A stretch of 64,000 bases of DNA from an uncultured Microbacterium sp. Its GTDB lineage: Bacteria; Actinomycetota; Actinomycetes; Actinomycetales; Microbacteriaceae. Positions 39,579-51,660 of this stretch are shown here, piece by piece. A program made the translations under genes and the position numbers. A model generated the notes under the pieces. That model made no database searches. It was not told where the DNA came from and saw only the letters and a list, made by a program, of their open reading frames with translations. How positions within the stretch are numbered: the stretch's first letter is position 1; every line of letters starts with the position of its first letter. Location: assembly GCF_947488465.1 (NCBI RefSeq), contig NZ_CANKZA010000001.1:558001-622000 (forward strand), read 5' to 3'.

Positions 39579-41045
39579 CTACGCGGGGAGGAGGCCGATG
39601 GCCACGTCGCGCGGAGCGACGGGCGACGGCAGGGTCGTGCGCCCCATGAGGTATTCGTCCACGGCAGCGGCGGCCGCACGGCCCTCCGCGATCGCCCAGA
39701 CGATCAAGGATTGGCCACGGCCGGCGTCGCCGGCCACGAACACGCCGGGGGCGGTCGACTGGTAGTCGTCGCCGCGATCAACGTTGCCGCGGCCCGTGAA
39801 CACGATACCGAGTTGATCGTCCAGGGTGCCGCGCTCCGGGCCGGTGAAACCCATCGCGATCAGAACCAGGTCGGCGGGTATTTCGTGCTCGGTGCCGCTC
39901 TTGGGGACGCGACGGCCGTCGACGAACTCGGTCTCGGCCACGCGCACGGCCCGAACTTCGCCGGCGTCGTTGGAGAGGAACTCGACGGTGGAGGCGAGAT
40001 ACGTTCGCTTACCGCCCTCCTCGTGCGCGGAGGACACCTCGAACACGTGCGGGTCCATCGGCCACGGCTGGTGCCCCGGACGCTCGGCCGGCGGTTGCTG
40101 TCCGATCGCGAGGTTCGTCACGCTCAACGCGCCCTGACGGTGCGCGGTACCGATGCAGTCGGCACCGGTGTCGCCGCCGCCGATCACGACGACATGCTTG
40201 CCTTCTGCGTGGATCTGGTGCGGCACCTGGTCGCCCGCGACGGCCTTGTTGGACTCGACGAGATATTCCATCGCGAAGTGCACGCCGGCAAGATCGCGCC
40301 CGGGGATCGCGAGCTCCCGCGGCAGTGTGGATCCGGTGGCGATCACCACGGCGTCGTAACGGGCCCGCAGGTCGTCCCACGTGATGTCGACGCCGATCTC
40401 GACACCCGCGCGGAAGCGGGTGCCCTCATCCTGCATCTGACGCAGGCGCGTCTCGATGTGACGCTTCTCCATCTTGAAATCGGGGATCCCGTAACGCAGC
40501 AGTCCGCCGATGCGGTCGTCGCGCTCGTACACCGCGACCGTGTGGCCGGCGCGTGTGAGTTGCTGCGCGGCGGCCAACCCGGCGGGGCCCGAACCGACCA
40601 CCGCGATCGTCTTGCCGGTGAGGCGCCCCGGAGGCTCCGCCTCGACCCAGCCGTTCGCGAACGCCTCGTCGATCGTGGAGACCTCGATCTGCTTGATCGT
40701 GACCGCGGGCTGGTTGATCCCCAACACACACGAGCTCTCGCACGGCGCCGGGCACAGGCGTCCGGTGAACTCGGGGAAGTTGTTCGTCGAATGCAGACGC
40801 TCAATGGCCGCGCGGCCCTCGCCGCGCCACATGAGGTCGTTCCACTCGGGGATCAGGTTCCCGAGGGGGCAGCCCTTGTGGCAGAACGGGATACCGCAGT
40901 CCATACAGCGCCCTGCCTGGCGGCGCAGAACCGCAGTGTCGCCCGGTTCGTACACCTCTTTCCAGTCCATGATGCGGACAGGAACAGGCCGACGCGCGGG
41001 AAGTTCGCGCTCGGTGACTTTCAGGAAGCCTTTGGGATCAGCCAC
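39579..41045 (-). CDS. gltD: Glutamate synthase small subunit
   Basis: 488-aa NADPH-dependent flavoprotein that feeds electrons to GltB for glutamate synthesis. The N-terminal cysteine-rich region for 4Fe-4S binding is [20 protein letters not shown] and CPAPCESSC. It is followed by the FAD dinucleotide fold [16 protein letters not shown], the NADPH fold [14 protein letters not shown] and the C-terminal flavin motif [15 protein letters not shown]. Starts 8 bp inside the end of gltB, so the two are translationally coupled. Confidence 0.96.
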   Translation of the reverse strand: MADPKGFLKVTERELPARRPVPVRIMDWKEVYEPGDTAVLRRQAGRCMDCGIPFCHKGCPLGNLIPEWNDLMWRGEGRAAIERLHSTNNFPEFTGRLCPAPCESSCVLGINQPAVTIKQIEVSTIDEAFANGWVEAEPPGRLTGKTIAVVGSGPAGLAAAQQLTRAGHTVAVYERDDRIGGLLRYGIPDFKMEKRHIETRLRQMQDEGTRFRAGVEIGVDITWDDLRARYDAVVIATGSTLPRELAIPGRDLAGVHFAMEYLVESNKAVAGDQVPHQIHAEGKHVVVIGGGDTGADCIGTAHRQGALSVTNLAIGQQPPAERPGHQPWPMDPHVFEVSSAHEEGGKRTYLASTVEFLSNDAGEVRAVRVAETEFVDGRRVPKSGTEHEIPADLVLIAMGFTGPERGTLDDQLGIVFTGRGNVDRGDDYQSTAPGVFVAGDAGRGQSLIVWAIAEGRAAAAAVDEYLMGRTTLPSPVAPRDVAIGLLPA

Positions 41046-44000
41046 CGGTCACCTCCATGATGCGGGTCCAGACGACGTCGCCGTCGGGGTCGAGCCCCTC
41101 CGCGACCGCGTCTTGACGGGTCTGCAGGACCGCGGCGTAATCGCGCGGCAGGACACGGACGAAGTTCGCGGCCTCGGCCTCGAAATCATCCAGGATGCCG
41201 GCGGCCAGCGCCGACTCGGTCTCGGCGACGTGCTGTTCGAGCAGGTCGCGGAGAATCTCGACGTCACCGGAGCCGAGCTCGAGAAGCTCGAGCTCGCCCG
41301 TCGTGAGTGCTTCGCGGTTGACGAGCGTGCGGTCGAGCTTGTGGATGTACGCCGTCCCTCCCGACATCCCGGCGCCGAGGTTGCGACCCGTCGCGCCGAG
41401 GATGATCGCGAGGCCACCGGTCATGTACTCGAGCGCGTGGTCGCCCACGCCCTCGACGACCGCCGTGGCTCCCGAGTTTCGGACCAGGAACCGCTCACCC
41501 ACGACACCGCGGAGGAACATGCTCCCCTGCGTCGCGCCGTAGCCGATGACGTTTCCGGCGATGACGTTCTGCGCGGCGTTGAAGGATGCTTGCCGCGGCG
41601 GACGGACGACGATGCGCCCCCCGGAGAGACCCTTGCCGACATAGTCGTTCGAGTCACCCTCCAGGCGCAGGGTGATTCCCGGCGGCAGGAAAGCCCCGAA
41701 GGACTGGCCGGCTGAACCCGTGAGGTTCACTTCGATCGAGCCGGTGGGCAGGCCGTTGACGCCGTGTGCCAACGTGACACGATTGCCCAGCATGGTACCG
41801 ACGGCGCGCTCGGTGTTGCGGATCGGCAGCGAGACCTCGAAGTGACCGCCGTGGGCGATGACGTCCTGGGCCTGCTCGATCAGCGGCACATCGAAGTGCT
41901 GCTCGAGTTCGTGATCCTGATGACGCGTGTTCCGCCGTGGCACGTCCGAGGCGAAAGCCGGTCCTTCCAGGATCGGGGTGAGGTCCATGCCACTGGCCTT
42001 CCAGTGCTCGATCGCACCGTTCACGTCGAGCAGTTCGTTGCGCCCAACCGCCTCGTCGAGGCTGCGGAAGCCGAGTTCAGCGAGGTATTCGCGGACCTCT
42101 TGCGCAATGAACTCCATGAAGTTCACGACGAACTCGGGCTTGCCCGAGAACCGGGATCGCAGCACCGGGTTCTGCGTCGCGACACCCACGGGGCAGGTGT
42201 CGAGATGGCAGACGCGCATCATGATGCATCCCTCGACGACGAGCGCGGTCGTGGCGAACCCGAACTCTTCCGCGCCCAGGAGCGCGGCGATGATGACGTC
42301 CCGGCCGGTCTTGAGCTGGCCATCGGCCTGCACGACGACGCGGTCCCGCATGTCGTTGAGCATGAGGGTCTGCTGGGTCTCGGCGAGGCCGAGCTCCCAC
42401 GGCGTGCCCGCGTGCTTGAGCGAGTTGAGCGGGCTCGCGCCGGTGCCTCCGTCATGCCCGGACACGAGGATCACGTCGGCGAGGGCCTTCGCCGTGCCCG
42501 CCGCAACCGCGCCGATCCCGGACTGGCTCACGAGCTTCACGTGGACACGCGCGGCGGGGTTCGCCCGCTTGAGGTCGAAGATCAGCTGCTTGAGGTCTTC
42601 GATCGAATAGATGTCGTGGTGCGGCGGGGGCGAGATGAGTCCGACACCCGGTGTCCCGCCACGGGTGCGCGCGATCCACGGGTACACCTTCGCCGGCGGC
42701 AGCTGCCCGCCTTCGCCAGGCTTGGCACCCTGCGCGAGTTTGATCTGGATGTCGTCGGCGTGGGTGAGGTACATGCTGGTGACGCCGAAGCGTCCGGATG
42801 CCACCTGCTTGATCGCGCTGCGACGCTCGGGGTCGAGGAGCCGGTCGACGTCTTCGCCACCCTCACCGGTGTTCGACTTGCCGCCGATGCGGTTCATCGC
42901 GATCGCGAGCGTCTCGTGCGCCTCTTTCGAGATCGAGCCGTAACTCATCGCGCCCGTCGAGAAGCGCTTGACGATCGAGGACACCGGCTCGACTTCATCG
43001 ATCGGCACGGGCTGGCGCCCCGCGGTCTTGAGCCCGAACATGCCGCGGAGCGTCTTCAGCTCGGCGGCTTGGTCATCGACCAGCTTCGTGTACTCCCGGA
43101 AGACGTCGTAGCGGCGCTCCCGCGTCGAATGCTGCAGGCGGAACACCGTGTCGGGTGTGAACAGGTGCGGAGCGCCGTCACGGCGCCACTGGTATTCGCC
43201 GCCGGTCCAGAGGCGCTCGTGTGCGCGCGCCGCGCCATCCTCGGGATACGCGTACGCGTGACGCGCTTCGTTCTCGATCGCGATCTCGGCGATACCGACG
43301 CCGCCGAGCTTGGTCTCGGTGCCGGTGAAGTACTGGGCGATGAATTCCTTCGACAGCCCCACGGCTTCGAACGCCTGGGCACCGGCATACGACGAGACGG
43401 TGGAGATCCCCATCTTCGACATGATCTTCAAGACGCCCTTGCCCAGGGCGTAGATGAGGTTCTTGACAGCCTTCGCCGGCGAGATCCCCGTGATGAATCC
43501 GGCGCGGACGAGGTACTCCACGGTCTCCATCGCGAGGTACGGGTTGACAGCCGAGGCGCCGTACCCGATCAGAGTCGCGACATGGTGAACCTCGCGGACG
43601 TCGCCCGCCTCGACCACCAGTCCGACCTTCATCCGGTTCTCCCGCCGGATCAGGTGGTGGTGCACTGCCGACACCATCAGCAAAGACGGGATCGGGACGA
43701 ACTCCTGGTTCGAGTCACGGTCACTCAGGACGATGAACTCGACGCCGTCCTCGATGGCGGCATCCACCTCGGCGCACATCTCTTCCAGACGGCTCTGGAG
43801 GGACTGCGGGTCCTGATCAGCGCGGTACAGACCGCGGATCGTCACCGAGCGACGCTCGGGCAGAGCCTTGTCGATGTTCTGGAGTTTCGCGAGCTCATCG
43901 TTGTCGATCACCGGGAAATCGAGCGTGATCGTACGCGTGTGCTCGGGTCCCCACGACAGGAGGTTGCGCTCCGGGCCGAGGCCGAGAGCGAGCGAAGTGA

Positions 44001-45621
44001 CGACCTCTTCGCGAATCGAGTCCAGTGGCGGGTTGGTCACCTGGGCGAACTGCTGCGTGAAGTAATCGAACAACAGGCGCGGACGCTCGCTCAACACCGC
44101 GATCGGGGCATCCGATCCCATGGCGCCCAGCGGCTCGGCGCCGTTCTGGCCCATCGGGGTGAGGAGGATGCGCACTTCCTCCTCGGTGTAGCCGAACGTG
44201 CGCTGGCGGCGGGTGATCGAGGCGATGGGGTGGACGATGTGCTCGCGTTCCGGAAGGTCCTTCAGGCGAACGCGTCCGGCATCCAGCCACTCCTGCCACG
44301 GTTCCTGCGCGGCAAGCTGCGCCTTGATCTCGTGGTCTTCGATGATGCGCTGGGCGGCGGTGTCGACGAGGAACATGCGGCCGGGGCGGAGGCGGCCGCG
44401 CCGCTTGATTCGCGACGGTTCGAAATCGAGCACGCCGGTTTCGCTGCCGATGACGACGAGTCCATCGGTGGTTTCGGTCCAGCGCCCGGGACGGAGTCCG
44501 TTGCGGTCCAGCGTCGCACCGACGAGCGTGCCGTCGGTGAAGATGAGCGCGGCGGGCCCATCCCACGGTTCCATCTGCATGGAGTGGTACTCGTAGAAGG
44601 CGCGCAATTCGGGCGTGATGTCGGCCTGCTTCTCGTAGGCCTCCGGCACCATCATCATGATGGCGTGCGGAAGACTGCGACCGGTCAGCGTGAGCAGTTC
44701 GAGTACCTCGTCGAACGAGGCCGAGTCGCTCGCGCCGACCGTGCAGATCGGCAGGAGCGGGCGGACGTCACCGATCAGCTCGGACTCGAGCTGCGACTGG
44801 CGGGCACGCATCCAGTTGCGGTTGCCGCCGACGGTGTTGATCTCACCGTTGTGCGCCAGCATCCGTAGCGGCTGCGCGAGCGGCCAGGACGGGAACGTGT
44901 TCGTGGAGTAGCGGGAGTGGACGACGGCCAGTTCGCTCTGGAAGCGTTCGTCCTGCAGATCCGGGTAGAACGGCTCGAGCTGCAGTGTCGTGACCATGCC
45001 TTTGTAGCCCAGCGTCCGAGCCGACAGCGAGACGAAGTAGGCGTCGTGCTCGTGGCGTGCGCGCTTGCGAAGGCGGTACACCCGACGGTCGAGCTCGATC
45101 CCGCTGAGGGCGGGCGCGTCACCCACCGGCGGGCGCGAGACGAAGAGCTGCTCGAAAGCGGGACGAGCGGCGTGCGCGAGCTTTCCGAGGTGTTCCTGCT
45201 CGGTCGGCACCTCGCGCCACCCCAACACCGTCAAGCCTTCGGAAAGGGCGATCTCCTCGACGCCGGCCTTGATCTCAGAGCGCGCGTCATCGTCGAGCGG
45301 CAGGAAGGCCATCCCGGCGGCATACTCGCCGACCGGAGGCAGGTCGAAGTCGACGACCTCGCGAAGGAACGCGTCGGGCATCTGCGTGAGGATGCCCGCG
45401 CCGTCGCCGGTACCGGCATCCGACCCGATTGCACCGCGGTGCTCGAGGTTGCGAAGGGCTTCCAGCGCGAGCTGAACGATGTCGTGACCCGCGTGACCGC
45501 GGAGCGTGGCGACCATGGCCAGCCCGCAGGCGTCCTTTTCAAACGCCGGGTTGTACATGCCCTGCGCCTCGGGGAATGATCCACCGGAGGTACCGACACT
45601 GTGGCGGGGGCTCGCTTGCAT
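41038..45621 (-). CDS. gltB: Glutamate synthase large subunit
   Basis: 1527-aa ferredoxin-like/NADPH glutamate synthase alpha chain. The N-terminal type II amidotransferase domain has its catalytic Cys in [14 protein letters not shown] (C32 in the precursor, after a propeptide that is cleaved). A central domain precedes the FMN-binding synthase domain ([43 protein letters not shown]). The Fe-S cysteines are in [18 protein letters not shown], and a C-terminal beta-helix domain ends it. ATG 45621 is preferred over GTG 45636 because GTGAGGAC stands about 7 nt upstream. Confidence 0.96.
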   Translation of the reverse strand: MQASPRHSVGTSGGSFPEAQGMYNPAFEKDACGLAMVATLRGHAGHDIVQLALEALRNLEHRGAIGSDAGTGDGAGILTQMPDAFLREVVDFDLPPVGEYAAGMAFLPLDDDARSEIKAGVEEIALSEGLTVLGWREVPTEQEHLGKLAHAARPAFEQLFVSRPPVGDAPALSGIELDRRVYRLRKRARHEHDAYFVSLSARTLGYKGMVTTLQLEPFYPDLQDERFQSELAVVHSRYSTNTFPSWPLAQPLRMLAHNGEINTVGGNRNWMRARQSQLESELIGDVRPLLPICTVGASDSASFDEVLELLTLTGRSLPHAIMMMVPEAYEKQADITPELRAFYEYHSMQMEPWDGPAALIFTDGTLVGATLDRNGLRPGRWTETTDGLVVIGSETGVLDFEPSRIKRRGRLRPGRMFLVDTAAQRIIEDHEIKAQLAAQEPWQEWLDAGRVRLKDLPEREHIVHPIASITRRQRTFGYTEEEVRILLTPMGQNGAEPLGAMGSDAPIAVLSERPRLLFDYFTQQFAQVTNPPLDSIREEVVTSLALGLGPERNLLSWGPEHTRTITLDFPVIDNDELAKLQNIDKALPERRSVTIRGLYRADQDPQSLQSRLEEMCAEVDAAIEDGVEFIVLSDRDSNQEFVPIPSLLMVSAVHHHLIRRENRMKVGLVVEAGDVREVHHVATLIGYGASAVNPYLAMETVEYLVRAGFITGISPAKAVKNLIYALGKGVLKIMSKMGISTVSSYAGAQAFEAVGLSKEFIAQYFTGTETKLGGVGIAEIAIENEARHAYAYPEDGAARAHERLWTGGEYQWRRDGAPHLFTPDTVFRLQHSTRERRYDVFREYTKLVDDQAAELKTLRGMFGLKTAGRQPVPIDEVEPVSSIVKRFSTGAMSYGSISKEAHETLAIAMNRIGGKSNTGEGGEDVDRLLDPERRSAIKQVASGRFGVTSMYLTHADDIQIKLAQGAKPGEGGQLPPAKVYPWIARTRGGTPGVGLISPPPHHDIYSIEDLKQLIFDLKRANPAARVHVKLVSQSGIGAVAAGTAKALADVILVSGHDGGTGASPLNSLKHAGTPWELGLAETQQTLMLNDMRDRVVVQADGQLKTGRDVIIAALLGAEEFGFATTALVVEGCIMMRVCHLDTCPVGVATQNPVLRSRFSGKPEFVVNFMEFIAQEVREYLAELGFRSLDEAVGRNELLDVNGAIEHWKASGMDLTPILEGPAFASDVPRRNTRHQDHELEQHFDVPLIEQAQDVIAHGGHFEVSLPIRNTERAVGTMLGNRVTLAHGVNGLPTGSIEVNLTGSAGQSFGAFLPPGITLRLEGDSNDYVGKGLSGGRIVVRPPRQASFNAAQNVIAGNVIGYGATQGSMFLRGVVGERFLVRNSGATAVVEGVGDHALEYMTGGLAIILGATGRNLGAGMSGGTAYIHKLDRTLVNREALTTGELELLELGSGDVEILRDLLEQHVAETESALAAGILDDFEAEAANFVRVLPRDYAAVLQTRQDAVAEGLDPDGDVVWTRIMEVTGG

Positions 45622-45673
45622 GGCAACCGTCCTCACTTTTGATTCAAGGTGGGACGACGTCGGCCCTGATGCG

Positions 45674-46642
45674 TTACTTGGCGGCGGTGGCGCTTGTGGC
45701 GGTGCCTGCGGTGACTTCGGACGAGGGGGGTGCGCTCACGTCCACGAAGTCATCGATGTTCTGTGAGTGTACAGCCCCGTCGGCGGACCATTCGCGTCCA
45801 CGCTGGTACGGCGACGGCTCGAGGCCCGGGTGGCGCCGCTTCTGGACGAAGAAGATGACGAGCCCGACGACGACACCGAAGATCGCTGCCCAGACGTTCG
45901 TGCGCAGTCCGAAGAAGATCTCGCTGGGATCAATGCGGATCGACTCCCACACGATACGTCCCGCGCTGTACCAGACCAGGTAGAGGGCGAACAGACGGCC
46001 CCACTGCAGGCGGAACTGCCTGCCCACCCAGAGCAGCACGAGCACACCGAGCGCGTTCCAGATCACTTCGTAGAGAAAGGTCGGGTGAAACAGCGTCCCC
46101 TCCGGCAGACCCGCGGGCCACGCCGGGTTCGGATAGTCGATCTGCAAGCCCCACGGCAGGTCGGTCGGAAGACCGAACAGCTCCTGGTTGAACCAGTTTC
46201 CGAACCGGCCCATCGCCTGCGCGAGGAGAAGCCCCGGGGCGAGAGCATCCGCGAAACTCCAGAACCGGATGCCGGTCCACCGGCATCCGAGCCAGGCTCC
46301 GATCGCGCCACCGATGAGCGCACCGAATATCGCGATCCCGCCTTCCCAGATGAAGAAGATCGCCCAGATGTTCTTCCCCTCGCCGAAGTAGAAGTCCGGG
46401 TGGGTCAGGACGTGGAAGATCCGTGCGCCGATGATGGCCAGCGGTACGGCCAGCAGGCAGATGTCGATGACGACCCACGGCTCTGCGCCGCGCTTGGTCA
46501 AACGACGGTTGGTCATGATCGCGGCGACGACAATGCCCGCAAGAATGCACAGGGCATAGAAGTAGATGGTGAACGGTCCGAGCGCGAAGGAGCTGATGCT
46601 CGGGCTCGGGAGGGAAGTCACGACGGCGGCGGAGGAAAGCAC
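45674..46642 (-). CDS. lgt: Prolipoprotein diacylglyceryl transferase
   Basis: 322-aa membrane enzyme that attaches diacylglycerol to the lipobox cysteine of prolipoproteins, the first step of lipoprotein maturation. About seven helices. Conserved parts: [17 protein letters not shown], the Lgt signature [16 protein letters not shown] with catalytic Arg and Asn residues, and [12 protein letters not shown] long cytosolic hydrophilic C-terminal tail is typical of actinobacteria. The GTG is 6 nt from a TAGACT box, so it has its own promoter after the trp genes. Confidence 0.95.
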   Translation of the reverse strand: MLSSAAVVTSLPSPSISSFALGPFTIYFYALCILAGIVVAAIMTNRRLTKRGAEPWVVIDICLLAVPLAIIGARIFHVLTHPDFYFGEGKNIWAIFFIWEGGIAIFGALIGGAIGAWLGCRWTGIRFWSFADALAPGLLLAQAMGRFGNWFNQELFGLPTDLPWGLQIDYPNPAWPAGLPEGTLFHPTFLYEVIWNALGVLVLLWVGRQFRLQWGRLFALYLVWYSAGRIVWESIRIDPSEIFFGLRTNVWAAIFGVVVGLVIFFVQKRRHPGLEPSPYQRGREWSADGAVHSQNIDDFVDVSAPPSSEVTAGTATSATAAK

Positions 46643-46648
46643 GAAGGA

Positions 46649-46654
46649 AGTCTA
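46649..46654 (-). promoter_or_regulatory. -10 box of lgt (leaderless)
   Basis: TAGACT on the minus strand, 6 nt before the GTG at 46642. Confidence 0.5.
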
Positions 46655-46757
46655 CTTCGCTCCGCGAATGCGCCCCGCCGCGCGACGTGTCCGCGGCATC
46701 CCGCTCGCCTTCAGTGGGACCGAGAGCCGTCGACGCCGCGCTCACACCGCACGATGT

Positions 46758-46823
46758 CCGCAGAATGTTGCGATGTCCGCACCGGATGCCGGAAATCGGT
46801 GCGGAGTTGGTGACATTCTGCGG
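46758..46823. repeat. Nested inverted repeat between trpA and lgt
   Basis: Outer arms 46758-46768/46813-46823 (11 bp) and inner arms 46776-46784/46797-46805 (9 bp) are exact inverse copies, separated by 7-nt internal loops and a 12-nt apical loop. It lies 3' of trpA. It could be the trp operon terminator or a dispersed intergenic element. The remainder of the 241-bp gap has nothing recognisable. Confidence 0.6.
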
Positions 46824-46883
46824 AGTTCGTCGCCGGCAGAGCCGAAGAGCGACGGGGAGCGCCCGCCGGGCGGGATCCTCGGG

Positions 46884-47669
46884 TCAGGAGCGGGCGGTAC
46901 CGGTGGCGAGGGCGCGCGCTTCGGCCGCCAGGCCCTCGATGCCACCGTCGCGGAGTGCACGCACGAGCGCCGTGCCCACGATCGCGCCATCGGCATAGCC
47001 GACGACCCCGGCGACCTGCTCCGGGGTGGAGATTCCGATGCCCACGCACGCGTGCTCGACGCCGTGGGAGCGGAGCCGCCCGACGAGCGCGCGGGCCGCG
47101 GCATCCAACTCGGCGCGCTCTCCCGTGATGCCCATCGTGGACACCGTGTAGACGAAGCCGGTGGACGCCCTCGCGATCATGTCGAGGCGCTCATCGGTCG
47201 AGGTCGGCGCTGCCAGGAAGACGCGGTCGAGACCGGTGCGTTCCGACGCGGCGACCCACTCGGCGGCTGAATCGGGTGTGATGTCGGGTGTGATGAGGCC
47301 CGCGCCTCCGGCAGCGAGCAGCTCGTCCGCGTACCGATCGACGCCGTACTGCATGACGGGGTTCCAGTACGTCATCACGAGCACGGGCACGTCCACGCGC
47401 GCCGTGATCTCCCGGACGGCCGTGAACGTATCCCGCATGCGGAATCCGCCCGCGAGGGCTGCCACGGTTGCCTCTTGGATGACGGTGCCGTCCATCACCG
47501 GATCAGAATACGGCGGGCCCAGCTCGAGGATGTCAGCGCCGCTCTCCGCAAGTGTGACAGCGGCATCGATGCTGGTCTGCAGATCGGGGTACCCGAGCGG
47601 GAGGTAGCCGATGAAGGCGCCCCGGCCCTCGGCGCGGGCGGCGTCGATCGCCGCAGCGACGCGGCTCAT
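46884..47669 (-). CDS. trpA: Tryptophan synthase alpha chain
   Basis: 261 aa TIM barrel that cleaves indole-3-glycerol phosphate and passes indole to TrpB. Catalytic Glu is in [18 protein letters not shown] and Asp in [27 protein letters not shown] and [12 protein letters not shown] complete the family pattern, and [10 protein letters not shown] is near the end. Overlaps trpB by 4 bp. Last gene of the trp run. Confidence 0.96.
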   Translation of the reverse strand: MSRVAAAIDAARAEGRGAFIGYLPLGYPDLQTSIDAAVTLAESGADILELGPPYSDPVMDGTVIQEATVAALAGGFRMRDTFTAVREITARVDVPVLVMTYWNPVMQYGVDRYADELLAAGGAGLITPDITPDSAAEWVAASERTGLDRVFLAAPTSTDERLDMIARASTGFVYTVSTMGITGERAELDAAARALVGRLRSHGVEHACVGIGISTPEQVAGVVGYADGAIVGTALVRALRDGGIEGLAAEARALATGTARS

Positions 47670-48925
47670 AGCTCGATCCCTTCACCGGTCGCGGCGTCGG
47701 CGGACGGGCCCGCCTCGACCGGGCCTGTCTCATCGTCGTACAGGCCGAACCACCTCGCGGCCGTATCCATGTCCTTGTCGCCGCGGCCGGAGAGGTTCAC
47801 GGCGATGACCGCGTCGGGGCCGAGCTCCCGGCCGAGGCGCAGCGCTCCGGCAAGGGCGTGTGCCGACTCGATCGCCGGAATGATGCCTTCGGTACAGCTG
47901 AGAAGTCGCAATGCGTCCATCGCCTCGGTATCCGTCGCCGGAATGTAGGTCGCACGTCCGATGTCGGACAACCACGCATGCTGCGGTCCGACGCCGGGGT
48001 AATCCAGTCCGGCGGAGATCGAGTGTGACTCGACCGTCTGACCGTCCTCGTCCTGGAGGACATAGGTCTTCGCGCCGTGCAGCACACCCGGTCGCCCGCG
48101 TTCGATGGATGCCGCGTGCTGCGGAGTGTCGACGCCGTCACCGGCAGCCTCGACACCGTAGAGGCGCACATTCTCATCGTCGAGGAACGCGTCGAACATG
48201 CCGATCGCGTTGGATCCTCCGCCCACGCAGGCCACAACGGCATCGGGCAGACGGCCTGTCTCGGCCAGGAGCTGCTCGCGGGCTTCTTCACTGATGATCT
48301 TCTGGAAGTCGCGGACCATTGCGGGGAACGGGTGCGGACCGGCGGCGGTGCCGAAGATGTAGTTGGTCGTCTCGACAGAGGCAACCCAGTCGCGATACGC
48401 CTCGTTGATCGCGTCTTTCAGCGTGCGCGATCCGGTCGTGACCGGAATCACCTCGGCGCCGAGCAGCCGCATCCGTGCGACGTTCAACGCCTGCCGTTCG
48501 GTGTCGACCTCACCCATGTACACGGTGCAGTCGAAGCCGAACAGCGCCGCCGCTGTCGCGGTCGCCACACCGTGTTGACCGGCTCCCGTCTCGGCGATCA
48601 CGCGGGTCTTGCCCAGCCGCTTCGTCAACAGAGCTTGACCGAGAACGTTGTTGATCTTGTGCGATCCGGTGTGATTGAGGTCCTCGCGCTTGAGGAAGAT
48701 GCGGGCTCCCCCGGCGTGCTGGGCGAATCGCGGCACCTCGGTGAGCGCCGAGGGACGCCCCGCGTAGGAGTGCAGCAGCGACGTCAACTCGGCTGCGAAC
48801 TCCGGGTCGCCCTTGGTCGCCTCATAGACCGCGGTCAGTTCGTCGATCGCCGCGATGAGGGATTCCGGCATGTAGCGTCCGCCGAACTCACCGAAAAACG
48901 GTCCGTGCTGGTCACGCAGGCTCAT
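47666..48925 (-). CDS. trpB: Tryptophan synthase beta chain
   Basis: 419 aa PLP enzyme condensing indole with serine. Starts [20 protein letters not shown]. The PLP-binding Lys is in [20 protein letters not shown]. The phosphate-binding GGGSN loop is in [14 protein letters not shown], with [11 protein letters not shown] and the C-terminal [11 protein letters not shown] at 48925 overlaps the trpC stop by 4 bp; a longer open frame upstream reads through trpC in another frame and is rejected. Confidence 0.96.
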   Translation of the reverse strand: MSLRDQHGPFFGEFGGRYMPESLIAAIDELTAVYEATKGDPEFAAELTSLLHSYAGRPSALTEVPRFAQHAGGARIFLKREDLNHTGSHKINNVLGQALLTKRLGKTRVIAETGAGQHGVATATAAALFGFDCTVYMGEVDTERQALNVARMRLLGAEVIPVTTGSRTLKDAINEAYRDWVASVETTNYIFGTAAGPHPFPAMVRDFQKIISEEAREQLLAETGRLPDAVVACVGGGSNAIGMFDAFLDDENVRLYGVEAAGDGVDTPQHAASIERGRPGVLHGAKTYVLQDEDGQTVESHSISAGLDYPGVGPQHAWLSDIGRATYIPATDTEAMDALRLLSCTEGIIPAIESAHALAGALRLGRELGPDAVIAVNLSGRGDKDMDTAARWFGLYDDETGPVEAGPSADAATGEGIEL

Positions 48926-49698
48926 GCGCCGGCCTCCAAAAATGCCGTCAGGGTCGTGACGGGGTCGTTCGTGACAAGGGCTTCGCCGACCAGGACGACA
49001 TCGGCGCCCGCAGCGCGGTAGTGCTGGACGTCCGCGGGCGTGAGGACTGCCGACTCGGCAATCTTGACGGCATCCGCTGGGAAATGTTCGGCCAGCGAGC
49101 CGAACAGATCGCGGTCCATCTCGAAGGTCGACAGGTTCCGTGCATTCACGCCGATGAGCTTTGCGCCCAGATCGCTCGCGCGGCTCACCTCGTCGCGGGA
49201 GTGCGTCTCCACCAGCGGGGTCATGCCGAGCTCGAGGACGAGAGTGTGCAGCTCCGCGAGGAGCGGCTGTTCGAGCGCCGCGACGATCAGGAGCACCAGG
49301 TCGGCGCCGGATGCCCGCGCTTCGAGCACCTGATAGGGCGTGGCGATGAAGTCTTTGCGCAGGACCGGGAGCGACACCCGTGCCTTGACGGCCTCGAGAT
49401 CGGCAAGCGAGCCCTTGAACTTCCGGCCTTCGGTGAGCACGGAGATCGCCGACGCGCCGCCCTGCTCGTACAAGGATGCCTGCCACGCCGGATCGGGAAT
49501 CTCAGCAAGGTCGCCGCGAGACGGGCTCGCACGCTTCACCTCGGCGATGATCTTCACACGCTCGGCCGGGCTGAGCGCCGTCAGTGCGTCGCGAGCGGGG
49601 GGCTGGGCCAGGGCGGTCTTCTCCACGACCTGGAGAGGTCGCGTCGCTGCACGAGCCTCCGCGTCCGCGACCGCGCCGGCCGTCAGGCCGTCGAGCAC
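48922..49698 (-). CDS. trpC: Indole-3-glycerol phosphate synthase
   Basis: 258 aa. Catalyses ring closure of the CdRP intermediate. The barrel shows [15 protein letters not shown] with catalytic Lys, [28 protein letters not shown] and [11 protein letters not shown]. The start is taken as GTG 49698, one base after the stop of the preceding gene, which gives the usual length; ATG 49740 would add 14 residues overlapping that gene. Coupled to trpB. Confidence 0.94.
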   Translation of the reverse strand: MLDGLTAGAVADAEARAATRPLQVVEKTALAQPPARDALTALSPAERVKIIAEVKRASPSRGDLAEIPDPAWQASLYEQGGASAISVLTEGRKFKGSLADLEAVKARVSLPVLRKDFIATPYQVLEARASGADLVLLIVAALEQPLLAELHTLVLELGMTPLVETHSRDEVSRASDLGAKLIGVNARNLSTFEMDRDLFGSLAEHFPADAVKIAESAVLTPADVQHYRAAGADVVLVGEALVTNDPVTTLTAFLEAGA

Positions 49699-49699
49699 G

Positions 49700-49930
49700 T
49701 CAGTGCTGCTTCGGCGTGTACTTGTCGCCGTGGGCGCCATAGCCCGCGCGGGCCATGGCCCAGCCGACGATGGCGCCGATCGCGAGGAGTCCGGCGGAGG
49801 CCCACACGAGCGCGGGAATGTCGAGGAAGAAGAACAGCGTGCCGAGCGTGACCGCGATGAGCATGATCACGACGGCGGTCCAGGCAGCCGGCGAATGTCC
49901 GTGGCCGGGGTCTTCGATCGAGTCGCCCAT
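49700..49930 (-). CDS. HGxxPAAW family membrane protein
   Basis: 76 aa. The namesake motif HGHSPAAWTAV is followed by two transmembrane helices (VIMLIAVTLGTLFFFLDI and WASAGLLAIGAIVGWAMA) and a short basic tail. This family is found between the Trp membrane protein and trpC in many actinobacteria, so a link to tryptophan biosynthesis is inferred from context only. AAGGAG stands before ATG 49930. Confidence 0.88.
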   Translation of the reverse strand: MGDSIEDPGHGHSPAAWTAVVIMLIAVTLGTLFFFLDIPALVWASAGLLAIGAIVGWAMARAGYGAHGDKYTPKQH

Positions 49931-49967
49931 GGTTCTCCTTCGGTGGCGCGTATGTCTGCGTAGAAGT

Positions 49968-50555
49968 CTAGCGGGAGGTCGGATCGTCGCCGCGCGAGAG
50001 GTCATCCCACGAGTCGATCGCGTCGTGCGGGCGGGATGCCGGTGCGGACCCGCCCGTCGCCTGGTAGCGGCGTCCGCCGGAGGCCCAACGGTGCCCCGTA
50101 GCCAGGGTCAGGAAGCCGCCGAGAGCGATCACGATGCCGGCGATCCCGGTGAGGTAGGGCCAGATCGTCGCCGTGATGGATATGACGAGCCCGGCGACCG
50201 CGTCGTTGCCGGTGAGGCCGGTGGTGGTGGTGACCGTGGCCGCGATCGCGTCGATGGGCAGGGCGAAACCGACGCGGAGCGCCTGTACACACAGGGCGAC
50301 ACCGATGAACACCGCGGTTCCGCCGAACGCGTACCGCAGCGCCCGTCCGACGACCGTCATCGCCAGTCCGAGGGCGAGAGCGGCGAGGCTGAGTGGTGCG
50401 AGCAACGTCACCGCCGCGGCTCCCGGGACGGGGATGGGTTCGGTCGCGCCCGCGCGGAGCGTGACGTCCATCCACGTCTGGGTCGACGAAATGATCGCAA
50501 TCGCACCGCCGGCGACGATCGCGAGCACCGCCCACACGCGTTCGCGCCGAGTCAC
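49968..50555 (-). CDS. Trp biosynthesis-associated membrane protein
   Basis: 195-aa polytopic protein (four predicted helices: [19 protein letters not shown], the [20 protein letters not shown] region, [19 protein letters not shown] and [19 protein letters not shown]), with TQTWMDVTL in the first external loop and a Ser/Asp-rich cytosolic tail. Matches the actinobacterial family always found in trp clusters; biochemical role unknown. GTG at 50555 overlaps the hisI stop by 4 bp. trpE, commonly the gene just upstream of this family, is not here. Confidence 0.85.
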   Translation of the reverse strand: MTRRERVWAVLAIVAGGAIAIISSTQTWMDVTLRAGATEPIPVPGAAAVTLLAPLSLAALALGLAMTVVGRALRYAFGGTAVFIGVALCVQALRVGFALPIDAIAATVTTTTGLTGNDAVAGLVISITATIWPYLTGIAGIVIALGGFLTLATGHRWASGGRRYQATGGSAPASRPHDAIDSWDDLSRGDDPTSR

Positions 50556-50899
50556 CGCGCGCCGATCACGGGGTGGAGGGCATCGGCGTCGAAACACGTC
50601 CGATCGCCGGTGTGACACGCCGCGCCCACCTGATCGACCTCGATGAGAAGCGTGTCACCGTCGCAGTCGAGGCGGGCATCCTTGACGAACTGCGCGTGGC
50701 CGGACGTGTCACCCTTGCGCCAGTACTCCTGGCGCGAGCGGGACCAGAAGGTCACGCGACCTTCGGTCAGGGTGCGGCGGAGGGCCTCGGCATCCATCCA
50801 CCCGAGCATGAGGACCTCGCGCGTGTCGTGCTGCTGGATGACCGCCGGAACCAGCCCGTCCGCGGTGAAGCGGACCCGATCGATTCGCACGTCACTCAC
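50552..50899 (-). CDS. hisI: Phosphoribosyl-AMP cyclohydrolase
   Basis: 115 aa, third step of histidine synthesis. Conserved metal-binding residues: [46 protein letters not shown] and the C-terminal [10 protein letters not shown]. It lacks a fused HisE domain; hisE is separate in this cluster. GTG overlaps the hisF stop by 4 bp. Confidence 0.95.
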   Translation of the reverse strand: MSDVRIDRVRFTADGLVPAVIQQHDTREVLMLGWMDAEALRRTLTEGRVTFWSRSRQEYWRKGDTSGHAQFVKDARLDCDGDTLLIEVDQVGAACHTGDRTCFDADALHPVIGAR

Positions 50900-51660
50900 C
50901 GGCGTACCTCGATTCCGTCGTCGGCGAGCTGGTTCTTCACATCGCCGATCGACAGCAGACCGGAGTGGAAGACGGATGCCGCGAGCACCGCATCGGCCCC
51001 GGCGCGGACGGCGGGGGCGAAGTCGGCGACGTTGCCGGCGCCGCCCGAGGCAATCACCGGAACGCTCGACACCTCGCGCATGAGGGCCACGAGCTCGAGG
51101 TCGAAGCCGTCGCGCGTCCCGTCGGCATCGATCGAGTTGACCAGGAGTTCACCGGCTCCGCGTTCAATCGCCTCGCGCGCCCACTCGAGCGCGTCCAGGG
51201 TCGTGGCGGTGCGGCCGCCGTGCGTGGTCACGACGAAACCCGAGCGGGTCGCATCCGACCGCTTGACATCAAGGCTGAGGACGAGCACCTGTGCGCCGAA
51301 GCGGTCGGCGATCTCGCCAATGAGGGCGGGGCGGGCGATGGCGGCGGAGTTGACCCCCACCTTGTCGGCCCCGACGCCGAGGAGGCGGGCGACATCCTCC
51401 GCGGAGCGCACTCCCCCGCCGACGGTCAACGGGATGAAGACTTCTTCGGCGGTGCGTCTCACGACGTCGTACGTCGTCGAGCGGTCATCGACCGTCGCCG
51501 TCACATCGAGGAAGGTCAGCTCATCGGCGCCCTGGGCGTAATACAGGGCCGCGAGTTCGACGGGGTCGCCCATATCGCGCAGGTTCTCGAAATTCACACC
51601 CTTGACGACACGGCCGGCCGCGACATCGAGGCAGGGAATGACCCGGCACGCGAGGGTCAT
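50896..51660 (-). CDS. hisF: Imidazole glycerol phosphate synthase cyclase subunit
   Basis: 254 aa TIM barrel that, with the HisH glutaminase (not in this window), forms IGP and AICAR. Catalytic Asp residues lie in [16 protein letters not shown] and [14 protein letters not shown]. Phosphate sites are GGGVRSAED and [10 protein letters not shown]. The ATG overlaps the hisG stop by 1 bp. Confidence 0.96.
   Translation of the reverse strand: MTLACRVIPCLDVAAGRVVKGVNFENLRDMGDPVELAALYYAQGADELTFLDVTATVDDRSTTYDVVRRTAEEVFIPLTVGGGVRSAEDVARLLGVGADKVGVNSAAIARPALIGEIADRFGAQVLVLSLDVKRSDATRSGFVVTTHGGRTATTLDALEWAREAIERGAGELLVNSIDADGTRDGFDLELVALMREVSSVPVIASGGAGNVADFAPAVRAGADAVLAASVFHSGLLSIGDVKNQLADDGIEVRR

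Noticed and set aside
41764..44868. A 1034-codon open frame antisense to gltB, and similar long antisense frames over rsmB, polA and pyk
   Set aside because: High third-position GC keeps antisense frames open. Translations are Arg/Asp/Gly-rich without domains, and the sense genes have full family motifs.
49698..49740. Earlier ATG start for trpC
   Set aside because: It overlaps the HGxxPAAW gene by 41 bp and lacks a ribosome-binding site. GTG 49698 directly follows that gene's stop and gives the family length.
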